Source: Porphyromonas sp. (GTDB lineage Bacteria > Bacteroidota > Bacteroidia > Bacteroidales > Porphyromonadaceae). Taken from it: a stretch of DNA of 64,000 nt. The notes below the pieces were generated by a model. The model saw only the letters and a list, made by a program, of their open reading frames with translations. It did no database searches and had not been told where the DNA came from. Made by a program: the position numbers and the translations under genes. Positions 1 to 8,100 of the stretch are shown here, piece after piece. Each line of letters begins with the position of its first letter. Position 1 is the first letter of the stretch. The stretch lies in contig JALFBN010000011.1 of the NCBI GenBank assembly GCA_022772085.1, positions 1 to 64,000 of the forward strand, given 5' to 3'.

Positions 1-207
1 CTTCGCATTGGTCTCCACGGCTTCATGGCTCTTGCCTTTCAGACGGCTTTCACGAGGATTCCATAAATCGGGCGTACAGGAGATTTTGCAACTGAACTGC
101 ACCATCGAACGGTTGACGGTGATACGTCCCATGATGGGAGCTTTGCCCGACTTGTCGGGTCTGCTCTTTTTCAGGTAGAGCAACACCTTGAACTTCTCTA
201 TTGTCAT
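1..207 (-). CDS. Tyrosine recombinase (integrase), N-terminal part, cut by window edge
   Basis: The first 69 codons of a Bacteroidetes-type tyrosine recombinase run leftwards out of the window. The protein begins MTIEKFKVLLYLKK and continues through a region like the arm-type DNA-binding domain, including FSCKISCTPDLWNPRESRLKG; the pattern C..DLWN is typical of integrases of Bacteroides mobilizable and conjugative elements. The catalytic domain lies outside the window, so activity cannot be judged. The ATG (207-205) sits just below a -7 promoter box at 233-226. Its reading direction is away from the mobilization genes at 1.2-3.1 kb, so it may belong to a neighbouring element to the left. Confidence 0.8.
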   Translation of the reverse strand, partial: MTIEKFKVLLYLKKSRPDKSGKAPIMGRITVNRSMVQFSCKISCTPDLWNPRESRLKGKSHEAVETNAK

Positions 208-225
208 ACGCTTTAATTTTATGGG

Positions 226-233
226 CAAAATTA
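226..233 (-). promoter_or_regulatory. Bacteroidetes -7 box for the left-edge integrase
   Basis: On the minus strand this reads TAATTTTG, matching TANNTTTG. A TTG is found 23 bases upstream (259-257), slightly further than the usual 19-21. The predicted transcript would start near 219, about 12 bases before the integrase ATG at 207. Confidence 0.5.
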
Positions 234-429
234 CCCGTTGTTAAAGCGTTCTTTGACAAGCAAAACATTGTGGAATAGTGAGATAGAAACCTCTCCATAG
301 AAATCTCTCCTTTTTTTCGTTACCTCACTTCATTGGGGAAACCAACGGATAACGGTTTGGTAACCGAAAGGATTCAATATTCCGTGTCGAACTGCTTTCC
401 TATCATACTCGCAGAATATAGAAAATCGA

Positions 430-751
430 CTAATTCACAACACGTTACCGGTTTATTCCCTACATTCTTCCAATTCCTCGAATGGAAAGTATTTTCCATT
501 GCTTACGGCATACCTTCGCCACAACCATCTGTTTGGAGAATGGCTTACCGATTGAAACGGTAAGTAAGATGTTAGGGCATCGCTTTATCAGTACCACAGA
601 GCTATATGCCAAGGTCAGCAAGCAGAAAATAGCTAAGGAGATGCTACCACTGATGGGTAGCGAGCAGACGCAGACGCTTCGCAAGGCTCTGCGAGTTTGC
701 CCACCACGCAAGCGAGCCACAGCCAGCGAAGCCGAGCCATCCACCGCCTAA
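430..751 (+). pseudogene. Tyrosine recombinase C-terminal fragment, decayed
   Basis: An open frame from ATG 482 to 751 encodes the C-terminal catalytic part of a tyrosine recombinase: HCLRHTFATT (catalytic HxxR-H box), GLPIETVSKMLGH (second His) and TTELYAKV (nucleophile Tyr). Everything upstream is missing or out of frame. Just before it, about 430-480, a short match to the usual LPVYS stretch of these integrases appears in another frame, so the gene has decayed rather than being a start-complete small protein. The last 30 or so residues are basic and probably readthrough or a family tail. Likely the remnant of an old element end. Confidence 0.65.
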
Positions 752-806
752 GGTCGTCTTCATTTCGGGCAAAGGTACAAGGGCGGTCTGTTTGCCCATC
801 AAGGTC

Positions 807-851
807 AAGTCCTGCGGAGGGAGGGAAGAATCTCCACCGCAGGACTTTTTG
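807..851 (+). terminator. Terminator-like hairpin
   Basis: AAGTCCTGCGG (807-817) pairs perfectly with CCGCAGGACTT (837-847), followed by a run of T. The loop is 19 bases. It would end transcription from the recombinase fragment side. Confidence 0.6.
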
Positions 852-861
852 TATTCTGGCG

Positions 862-932
862 GTCGTATTCGTTCCCTCCCACCTTGCTTGGCAAGACCGC
901 CCTTCGTGGAGAAAAGCCCGAACGAATACGAC
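862..932. repeat. Inverted repeat, 12-base arms
   Basis: GTCGTATTCGTT (862-873) is the exact reverse complement of AACGAATACGAC (921-932), with 47 bases between. There is no T tract, so it is not a simple terminator. A protein-binding or cruciform site of the mobile element is possible; function unknown. Confidence 0.55.
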
Positions 933-1249
933 ATACTCAGGCTCTTTGGACGCAAGCAAGGCTTAAAGCAGACCGCACTCTGTCTACTATTTAGCGAAGT
1001 GAGCTTTAACAGACTCAAATGCCTCAGTCTTGACAAACAGGAACGAGCCGACACCTCATCTCATTACCGCAAGTGAGCTCTTTTCAGACTGCTCCTTTGC
1101 CTGCCCTTTCCCTCGTTTCCCTTGCTCCTCCTGAAGCTCTTGAGAGCTGCACTCTTAGCCCTAATTTTACCTGTGAAAGAAAAGGCAAGGGAGAGCGACA
1201 GCCCCGCCTTGCCACCATATAGAAACGCAACCTAAAACCAACCGAAGCT

Positions 1250-1519
1250 ATTAAAATTATCATCGTAGAGGGCAAAGCGTGGGAGCAGCTCCGCTCCGCC
1301 TTTGCTGACTTCATCCACCGCGCGGAGCAGCTCATCGGCAATCCACCCGAAGCAGAAGCGTGGCTCGACAACGAAGCTGTCTGCCGTAGACTGAGTATCA
1401 GCAAGCGAACCTTACAGACGCTCAGAGATACAGGCAAAATCCCCTTCTCTATGGTCGGACACAAGTGCTACTACAAAGAGAGCGACATCGCAGAAGCACT
1501 GAACGCACGAACGGAGTGA
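1250..1519 (+). CDS. Helix-turn-helix protein of a mobilizable element (no ATG)
   Basis: The open frame between the in-frame stop at 1220-1222 and TGA 1517-1519 encodes IIIVEGKAWEQL, then SAFADFIHRAEQLIG, and ends with EAVCRRLSISKRTLQTLRD and a wing KIPFSMVGHKCYYKESDI. This is the excisionase-like/HTH_17 fold common as a tandem pair in Bacteroides mobile elements. Family members usually begin M(x)IIxIE, exactly where this one has ATT AAA ATT ATC; no ATG, GTG or TTG lies in frame upstream of the stop. Either ATT (1250) is used as a rare start or the start codon has been lost. It is followed after 7 bases by a second helix-turn-helix gene. Confidence 0.6.
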   Translation: MKIIIVEGKAWEQLRSAFADFIHRAEQLIGNPPEAEAWLDNEAVCRRLSISKRTLQTLRDTGKIPFSMVGHKCYYKESDIAEALNARTE

Positions 1520-1526
1520 ATACACT

Positions 1527-1835
1527 ATGACAGAGAATGAAATCATCACAAGCGATAGCCCTCAGATGCAAATGTTTTCTCAGCTGATGAAGGGACTATT
1601 AGCCAAGCTAGAGCGTTATTGCACCTCGGCTCGCCCAATGTTAGGCGATGAGGTCTTCCTCACTGGCGAGGAGGTCTGCGAGCTACTCAAGTTCAGTACA
1701 CGAACGCTCCAAGAGTACCGAAGCAACGGTACATTAGCCTATTACAAGATAGGAGGTAAGATATTGTACAAGCAGAGCGACATCCAAGCGATGCTCGAAA
1801 GGCATTATAACCCCATTCTAACAGTCAGAAAGTAG
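1527..1835 (+). CDS. Helix-turn-helix domain protein (excisionase-like)
   Basis: 102 residues. The C-terminal half has the pattern LTGEEVCELLKFSTRTLQEYRSNG followed by a wing, YYKIGGKILYKQSDI, the MerR/excisionase-like HTH_17 fold. The N-terminal 40 residues are probably helical. It directly follows a related protein, and such tandem pairs usually sit between the integrase and the mobilization genes of Bacteroides mobilizable transposons, where they act as excision or regulatory factors. That role is inferred from context. Confidence 0.75.
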   Translation: MTENEIITSDSPQMQMFSQLMKGLLAKLERYCTSARPMLGDEVFLTGEEVCELLKFSTRTLQEYRSNGTLAYYKIGGKILYKQSDIQAMLERHYNPILTVRK

Positions 1836-2180
1836 GATTAGACCGACTCAAGTCAGGATAGACTTAGGTCAGTTGGTCAGTTAATCTATTTAGACCAACC
1901 TCCAGAGCAACTCATATAGCAAGGTCTAAACTTAGCTTTGAAGTCATATAACGACCTCTGAAATGACCTCTGAGCTTAGTCTTGGAGTTATAGAGCAAGC
2001 TCAGAACTCAAGAACTAACAGACTTACTGAATGCTGAGCCATCAGCCATTGAACCTATCCCTCTCTTGTCGATAGCAAGGTGTGTCTTTGTACCACAAAT
2101 TGTCATTTGTCGCACAAAGACCCTTGCCCTGAAAGGGGTATCAATCACTCCGAAGTCGTGATTAAAGAACAACAAAACCA
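1836..2180. other. Intergenic region with candidate oriT
   Basis: 345 bases with no supported gene, immediately upstream of the mobilization genes. It contains direct and inverted short repeats (GACCTCTGA-type repeats near 1945-1965) and a hairpin, GTCTTTGT (2084-2091) with ACAAAGAC (2114-2121). This is followed by CTTGCCCTGAAAGGGGTATC (about 2123-2142), a stretch of the kind seen near relaxase nick sites upstream of mobA in Bacteroides elements. Calling it oriT is inference from position and structure. Confidence 0.4.
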
Positions 2181-2594
2181 ATGAAAAGAAAGAAGACAGA
2201 CAAGCCAGACGGTAGATGTGCCACCTGCCCACGATGGGACAGATGGCACATCAGAATACCCAAGCCAGAAGAGCAACGAAAGCTCATCGAACTATACCGA
2301 AAGTCGGGAGCGAAGACCAAGAGCGACTACGTCAGAGGTCGACTCTTGGACGAACCCTTTAAGGTTATCACAGAGGATAAGTCAGCCATCGAATACTACC
2401 GAAAACTCTCTGAGATTACCGCACAGATACATAAGATTGGCGTACTATACAATCAGGCTGTTCGTGCGATTAACAGCTATCATTCGGTGAAAACAGCCCA
2501 GCTCTTATTACAAAAGCTGGAGCAGTACTCGCTACAAATCATCTCACTTCAAGAGCAAGCGATAGCCCTCACCATTGACTACCGCAAGCGATGA
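2181..2594 (+). CDS. mobA: Mobilization protein MobA-like (relaxosome accessory)
   Basis: 137 residues, basic N-terminus (MKRKKTDKP), then a predicted ribbon-helix-helix-like segment (KSGAKTKSDYVRGRLL) and a helical C-terminus with several Gln and Leu residues. This matches the small DNA-binding MobA/MobC-type proteins that help relaxases nick oriT in Bacteroides mobilizable elements. Its stop overlaps the ATG of the next gene in an ATGA junction (2591-2594), the classic mobA-mobB coupling. The frame is intact, but its relaxase partner is not, so the module is probably inactive on its own. Confidence 0.7.
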   Translation: MKRKKTDKPDGRCATCPRWDRWHIRIPKPEEQRKLIELYRKSGAKTKSDYVRGRLLDEPFKVITEDKSAIEYYRKLSEITAQIHKIGVLYNQAVRAINSYHSVKTAQLLLQKLEQYSLQIISLQEQAIALTIDYRKR

Positions 2595-2801
2595 TTGCCA
2601 AAATATCCAGTGCGGCTAATCTCGATAGAGCACTTGGCTATAACTTCAGAAAGGTTGTAGCAGGGGAAGCGAGCGTCCTCCTCACTGAGGGACTGTACAA
2701 GAATAGAGATGCTAGCTACATGATGGACGAAGTGCTTGCCGATATGCAAGCGGCTATCCCTAAGAAGTGTCGCACCAAGAATGTCGTCTTTCACTGTTCA
2801 G
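2591..2801 (+). pseudogene. mobB: Relaxase MobB, N-terminal remnant
   Basis: The first 70 or so residues (MIAKISSAANLDRALGYNF, then EASVLLTEGLYKNRDASYMMDEVLADMQ and CRTKNVVFHCS) match the start of Bacteroides MobB relaxases (MobA/VirD2-like MOBP nucleases). Homology stops at the VFHCS motif near 2800, where the family would continue to the catalytic histidine motif. From there the DNA encodes, in another frame, the tail of a different protein. The relaxase is therefore truncated by an internal deletion. Confidence 0.7.
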
Positions 2802-3105
2802 CAACCTCACGCAAGGCATGTTTGTCGGAGCGGTGTCCGACAACTTCGACGAACGCATCGAGCAGAAAATCTTTCACGCTGAGATTGTCGTAGATGTTGC
2901 CAAGGTGTCAGCCGAGACCAAATTCTACGAGCCTATCCCCGTCATCGCCGAGTTCACAAACAATGATGGCTCCGATAATCTCAGCGAGACTATCGAAGCC
3001 AACTATAAACGTGTCAAACAAGAGGTGCTAAGCCTTGTGGATACCGAGATTGAGCGGATTAAGGCAGATCCTGAGCTCTGTCATTTAATCAGAGAGATAA
3101 CTTAG
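2802..3105 (+). pseudogene. Coupling protein MobC/TraG-type, C-terminal remnant
   Basis: From about 2802, in the frame one step off mobB, the DNA reads SNLTQGMFVGAVSDNF, DERIEQKIFHAEIVVD, YEPIPVIAEF and a charged helical tail to the stop at 3103-3105. The pattern S.L..G.FVG.V.DN....I..K.FH.EI matches the C-terminal end of Bacteroides MobC/TraG type IV coupling ATPases; this is recognition by eye, not alignment. All ATPase motifs are absent. A deletion joining mobB to this tail explains the frame change. Confidence 0.5.
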
Positions 3106-3126
3106 ACTCTAACAAATCCACAACAA

Positions 3127-3738
3127 CTACAAATTGTTAACTAGAATCTTGAGCTTAAACAAAGAACTCTCAATAGCATTTATTGATGTAATAATTTCTA
3201 TTATTCGTTCTTCAGAGTAAGTAACCATATTCTTCTCTAACTTCACAGAAGGTTTAGAAGAAGCTTGGACAGATGTTTCAGTCAAAGCTGTTTTCAAGCT
3301 TTGTAATTCTGTTTTTAGCTTTTGATCATAGTCGTCTATTTGAGACTTCAACGATTCATTATCGATGGAGCCCAACGCTTTGAATACATCGGCTTTCTTT
3401 ATTCTGCATCGGTGCATAACATTTACAATACGGTTATAGTGCAAGTTATTACCGCCCGAATTTTCTACCAGATCATCTATATCCCTTATTATTTGCTCAA
3501 TAGCAGAAATTAATCCGAGATACATATCCTTTTCTATCCGTTTATCTTGGACTTCTTTCTGAAGAGTCTTAGCAATATAAACGCCCAGAATGATTGTTGC
3601 GATTAAAGAAACCGCATCCAATGCATTTATGGTAGTGTCTATCTGGCAGGTTCCTATTTCATACCAACAACGGAGAAAAAAGCCAATACAAAAGGAAAGG
3701 CATAGTAATATAACTATAATACTATTTCTCTTGAGCAT
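3127..3738 (-). CDS. Two-helix membrane protein of the GHKL/STAS trio
   Basis: No named family recognised. The protein begins with two hydrophobic segments (SIIVILLCLSFCIGFFLRCW and ALDAVSLIATIILGVYIA) and then a long, charged, probably coiled-coil cytoplasmic part of about 130 residues (KEVQDKRIEKDMY, DYDQKLKTELQSLK, SINAIESSLFKLKIL). I chose the ATG at 3738 (MLKRNS) directly before the first helix; ATGs at 3759 and 3789 also exist but overlap the upstream gene more deeply (17, 38 or 68 bases). It is the last gene of a three-gene unit. Its position and shape suggest a membrane effector controlled by the two upstream proteins, which is inference. Local A+T is high compared with the core genome. 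Confidence 0.7.
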   Translation of the reverse strand: MLKRNSIIVILLCLSFCIGFFLRCWYEIGTCQIDTTINALDAVSLIATIILGVYIAKTLQKEVQDKRIEKDMYLGLISAIEQIIRDIDDLVENSGGNNLHYNRIVNVMHRCRIKKADVFKALGSIDNESLKSQIDDYDQKLKTELQSLKTALTETSVQASSKPSVKLEKNMVTYSEERIIEIITSINAIESSLFKLKILVNNL

Positions 3739-4057
3739 GTGCAGATTTGAGGTACTCATAGATTTCGTCAATATATTCTGGGTCTTCATCTGAAACGAGT
3801 TTAATTTTATCCATTATAGTTTCATATGTAAAACTGTCATTTCTAATCAGTCCCCCAAAGCTTTCTTCCAAAAAAGAGGTTCCTAGCCCTGCTGTACCGT
3901 CAAGGATTACTCTTAGTTTTTGATTAGAATCTATAGCTTCTTTTAGCTTAGGTGCTAGTATATTTTGCCTAAACTCTTGTCCTGAATAATCTCCTTCTTC
4001 AGGGAAACGAGCACCAGGAATTCGACTGAAATCAACGGATATTGTTATTGTTATCAT
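3722..4057 (-). CDS. STAS-like protein, DUF4325 family
   Basis: 111 residues. The central stretch VILDGTAGLGTSFLEESFGG has the glycine/serine and ESFGG signature of DUF4325, a STAS-like family often encoded next to GHKL-type ATPases. An N-terminal strand (ITITISVDFSRIPG) and a C-terminal acidic helix complete the small alpha/beta fold. Its ATG overlaps the stop of the upstream ATPase by four bases and its 3' end overlaps the membrane-protein gene, so the three are translationally coupled. By analogy with SpoIIAA/RsbV-type STAS proteins it may bind the ATPase as a switch; not shown by sequence alone. Confidence 0.75.
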   Translation of the reverse strand: MITITISVDFSRIPGARFPEEGDYSGQEFRQNILAPKLKEAIDSNQKLRVILDGTAGLGTSFLEESFGGLIRNDSFTYETIMDKIKLVSDEDPEYIDEIYEYLKSAHAQEK

Positions 4058-5145
4058 GCTGGTAATTTTATATTATCTTGAGTTAATTCCCAATATATAT
4101 AGGTTCCTTCGAACTTATTCTTAAGCGTTTTATATTCTTCTTTTTTGCAATCAGCAAACGCATCATTGGTTATAACGACAAGGTTGGATATTTTATTATC
4201 TTGGAAAGCTTTATATACTCCAGGAAGTCCTTTTCCTCTGTAGTAATACCCCGTAGCGGTTTTGTGAAGACTTCCATCTAGAAGAAGCTTCAAGAACTCG
4301 CCATTATTTTTCGGGTTCCACATTTCTTTAAATCGAGATAGAAATCCCCAAAACTTTCCTTTCTCATTCTTATTAATACTTTGGATTATCCCAACACCAT
4401 AATCGATAAAGGAGAAACATACTTTATTTTCATCCTTATTATAAGACACTGTTGTGTACCAATGATGTTCTTTGGGCTTATCTAGTGATGCATGATTGTT
4501 TGTGTTTTGCATCAATTCAATATAAACCTTCTGTACTCCAGTACAACGATGTGGTTTTCCCCATATTAACTCTGAAGCTTTGGCTATAAGCCCATCTGAA
4601 AGTTTTTGATCCACAATTTTATCCGCATGCGTTAATATGCCAGATCTACCTTCTATTGAATAGGAATCCCCTTTCTGTTCATATAAACGCTCTAAGAATC
4701 CTGAATTCTGAATTTTCTTTTTCACTGATGAACTTTTCGGATAATCACCATTAAAAGAGACTCCTTTGTCTTTGAACTTAATCATTATAGACAAGAGAAC
4801 AACAATAGCACCTCCAGAGATTACTTCAACATTCTTCAGAACGACAAATACCTTTTCTTTCTTGGATAAGGAGTCTTCTAATCTCTTAATGAATTCAAGT
4901 GTTTCCTCTGTATTCTCTATCATAGATAGACACTTCGGAGCCTCAATATGTTTATAAGCAATGAATTTTCTTTGAAACAGATACTGCTCCTGCTTTTGTT
5001 GGTAAATGCGTTTTAGTTGCTCCTTTGATATTCCAAGCTGTCTCTTTCGCTTTGCTTTTAACTTCCATTTGGAGTGAATTCGCCGACGCATTAACTTCTC
5101 CGCACGATTAGCCAATATTCGTTTTGTTTTGTAATGTCTTTTCAT
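4054..5145 (-). CDS. GHKL-type ATPase with STAS-like N-terminal region
   Basis: 363 residues. Residues 1-60 are very basic (RRRIHSKWKLKAKRKRQ) and may bind nucleic acid or membrane. Residues 70-160 look STAS-like (VFVVLKNVEVISGGAIVVLL, NSGFLERL). Residues 200-350 hold the GHKL ATP-binding motifs: N box E210LMQN..NHA, G1 box D248YGVGI, G2 box around R303GKGLPG. There is no phospho-acceptor H box or receiver, so it is not a classical sensor kinase. A -7 promoter box (5174-5167) lies 21 bases upstream, giving the trio its own promoter. Context (type III restriction cassette upstream, mobilization genes downstream) suggests a defence role; the function is unknown. Confidence 0.75.
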   Translation of the reverse strand: MKRHYKTKRILANRAEKLMRRRIHSKWKLKAKRKRQLGISKEQLKRIYQQKQEQYLFQRKFIAYKHIEAPKCLSMIENTEETLEFIKRLEDSLSKKEKVFVVLKNVEVISGGAIVVLLSIMIKFKDKGVSFNGDYPKSSSVKKKIQNSGFLERLYEQKGDSYSIEGRSGILTHADKIVDQKLSDGLIAKASELIWGKPHRCTGVQKVYIELMQNTNNHASLDKPKEHHWYTTVSYNKDENKVCFSFIDYGVGIIQSINKNEKGKFWGFLSRFKEMWNPKNNGEFLKLLLDGSLHKTATGYYYRGKGLPGVYKAFQDNKISNLVVITNDAFADCKKEEYKTLKNKFEGTYIYWELTQDNIKLPA

Positions 5146-5166
5146 TCAATTCAATTTGTTTGACAA

Positions 5167-5174
5167 CAAAGATA
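5167..5174 (-). promoter_or_regulatory. -7 box of the GHKL/STAS/membrane trio
   Basis: The minus strand reads TATCTTTG, an exact match to TANNTTTG, in the 38-base gap between res and the ATPase gene. A transcript would start near 5161, some 15 bases before the ATG. No good -33 TTTG is seen. It implies the trio can be expressed apart from the restriction genes. Confidence 0.5.
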
Positions 5175-5183
5175 AGAAATCTA

Positions 5184-8100
5184 TTACTTCATCACCTTAT
5201 CATACAATGTTTTATAGTCTTTCGCTACACCATAGACGATGTTGCCACCTTGGCTGATAGCTTCGAAGTGACGAGCAGCACATTCTAGCTTGGCATCTTC
5301 GGCTCCACGTAGTTGAGAGCGTTGCCATTCGTTGCCCTTTGTTTCAGCAATGAAATAGATGTGCTTCACCGTACCCTCGTTAAAAGCAATCGCCCAGTCG
5401 GGGTTGTAGTGTCCCATTGGCGTATTGATGTAAAAGCCTTTGGGAAGCTTCGTGTAGACGGCTACTTCTTCGTGGGTCTCTAGTGCTTCGGCGAACTTCT
5501 TTTCGACACCCTCGCTATCTACCACCACTAAATCGTAGAGCGACTTGGTGCTTTCGATGGCATTGATCCCCACCTTGCCTCGGATGGTGCTTTCTGTGAA
5601 AATATCCACATCATAAGTGTTGCCCGTGCGTTCATAGCAAATCTTCTGCACCACTGCCATTGCTTTCTCGTCGTTGATGATGTTGGCTGTCTTGCGAATA
5701 AATTCCTCTGGGTTCATTCTGAATTGATAGAACGTTGTCGGGCGAATACCTTTGAGAATAGTTACCAAAGTCTTGCGCGTAAGACCTGTTTCCATCACCA
5801 AGCGACCGATAAGGTCGTATTTCACCCCTGTGCCGACGGTCTCCCTTACGTTATAAGTTTTAGCTTTGGTCTGCTTCATCGCTGTACCAGCTTCGAGCTG
5901 CTCCTTATCTCGTATTTCTTCCATCACACCCTCTTCTACCACCATGCGTATCTCTGTCACGCTAAGATGTTTGTCAATGGCATCAATGGCTTTACTGATA
6001 AGTTCTGCCGTCTCAAAGTCTACCTTATAATAAGTCTTGACATTGATACGCTTCCATAGTTCTTGAAACTGCTTCTTCTTAAACTTCTCTTCATCGAAGT
6101 TGGCTTCTTTGGGCTTGCGAGAGTCGTCGAGATTGATTTTCTTCGGATCGAACACACTGTCGAGCGTCTGGACAATCCCCGATAGAATAGGTTGAAATTC
6201 ATCTCCTAGCTGCAGGTTGCCATTTCGCTTAGCTTCGTGATAGGTCTCTGTGAGGCGACCATCGTCGTCAATATAGTCTTGTCGAATGAGCTTATTGTAA
6301 ATCTTGCGTGCTGTATCGACCGTGATTTTCACCTTATCTCCCTCTGCTGTTTCGTAAACATGGTCCACAAAAAGTGTGGGCGTGATCACCACGGGGCGAC
6401 TGCTCACCAGTTCCGAAATCTCATTTTGAAGTTGTTTGGCAAATTGCTCGTAGCTCTCACTGGCAATGACCGTAAGGATATTGATATCAAAGCCCCCACT
6501 GCCCAACACATCGGCATCTTGACGCTCTCCGTGCTTATTGACGCACAGACGCATACCACGCCCCACCTCTTGGCGTTTTCCTATCTCGTTGGCGGTGTTT
6601 TTGAGTGTACAGATTTGAAACACATTCGGGTTGTCCCAGCCCTCTCTCAAGGCCGAGTGTGAGAAGATGAAACGTGTAGGCTCGTCGAGGCTAAGCAGAC
6701 GCTCTTTATTCTTCATGATCAGTTCGTAGGCACTCTCGTCGTTGCTGCCCTCTTTCGCCTCTTTTTGAGTCTTGGGATTGACAAAGTTGCCCGTCTTTTT
6801 GTCTTGAGAGAAATAGCCATTGTGTGCCTTGCTCACAGGCTGGAGCGACAAGTAGCGCATATACGCTTCGTCCGTAAAGGTGGGCTGCATCTCCTCGACC
6901 ACACGGATATATTCCTCTTCAAACATTTCGGCAAACTTGCCATTGCTCGTGCCTCCTTGGCCGTAGAGACGATAACTCTCTACATGGTCAATGAAGAACA
7001 AACTCAACACCTTGATGCCCTTGGGATAGAGCTGTCGTTCTCGCTCGATATGGCTCTTGATGGTTTCGCGTATCTGTATGCGACGCATCGTGTCTTCCGC
7101 GACTTCGCCCACGGCATCGCCCTCGTGTAGCACCAAGCCGTTGAGGAAGGTTACAGTGCCTGCCCGTCCGTCTATCTCCTTGACCACATAATTTTGTTTG
7201 TACTCTGCTAGCTCACCACTTTGCTCGTAGAGATCGAAGCCCTCGCCAGCCAATTTGGTGAGTTGTCGCACAGAGCCAGTGCTACCCAGCGAGTCGAAGC
7301 TCAGGCGAGCTTGCGGGTTCTTGCCCTTCTGCACCACAATCTCGTTGAGGTAGATATAGCCATTGGTGGCAGTGCTGCCCACTTGGCGGATGCCCTTGAC
7401 CTCGATTTTCTTGACAAGCTTTTTGTTATAAGCATCGATGGCATCGAGGCGAAACACCATGTTCATCACCTCACGGTGGGTAGCCGAATAAAGCAACGTA
7501 AAGAGCGGATTGAAATGTTTCAATCCTGCGCGTGTAGCATTGCTAGCAGCCTTGCCCAACACCGTCTGCGGCTCGTCGATGATCATGATGGGGTTGGTCT
7601 TTGCCAACACATCGATGGGGCGACGACTGCCAAACTCGTCACGTTCCTCGAAGATGATGCGTGCCGCGGCATCGCCTCCACGCCCCTCCTTGTTTTTCTC
7701 CTCGTTGAAAGAACTATTGAAAGCCTGCATGTTGATGATCATCACCTGCATGCTGTTGCCATCGGCAAAGGTGTCGATCTTGCCCAACTGCTTAGAGTTG
7801 TAGACAAAGCTCGTGATGCGCTTGCCATCATATTCTGCCGCAAAGTGGTCTGCCATGGTCGTGAAACTCTTGTACACACCCTCACGAATGGCTACGCTCG
7901 GCACCACGACTATGAATTTCGACCAACCATAGTGCTTGTTCAGCTCATACATGGTCTTGATATAGGTGTAGGTCTTACCCGTACCCGTCTCCATCTCCAC
8001 CGTGAGGTGTATGCCCTCGCCTTCAAGGCAATCGATAGGTTTGAGTCCTTGCTCTATTTGCAGGGCACGCACATTCTCTGCGATGTGGCTGCGCTGGAGC

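Larger units (their letters stand above)
752..1249. other. 498-bp stretch without a supported gene
   Basis: No convincing gene on either strand; the open frames here have no recognisable family pattern. It holds a terminator-like hairpin (807-851) and a perfect 12-base inverted repeat with a 47-base spacer (862-873 with 921-932). It separates the recombinase fragment from the helix-turn-helix genes, the usual place for element-end or regulatory DNA in Bacteroides mobilizable elements. Confidence 0.5.

Noticed and set aside
1084..1464. 126-codon minus-strand frame
   Set aside because: Lies opposite the helix-turn-helix gene whose conserved motifs are on the plus strand; Ser/Arg-rich product without family pattern.
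2802..3105. Tail of a type I restriction or chromosome-partition protein
   Set aside because: The S.L..G.FVG.V.DN and FHAEI pattern and the location behind mobA-mobB favour a coupling protein; kept at moderate confidence.
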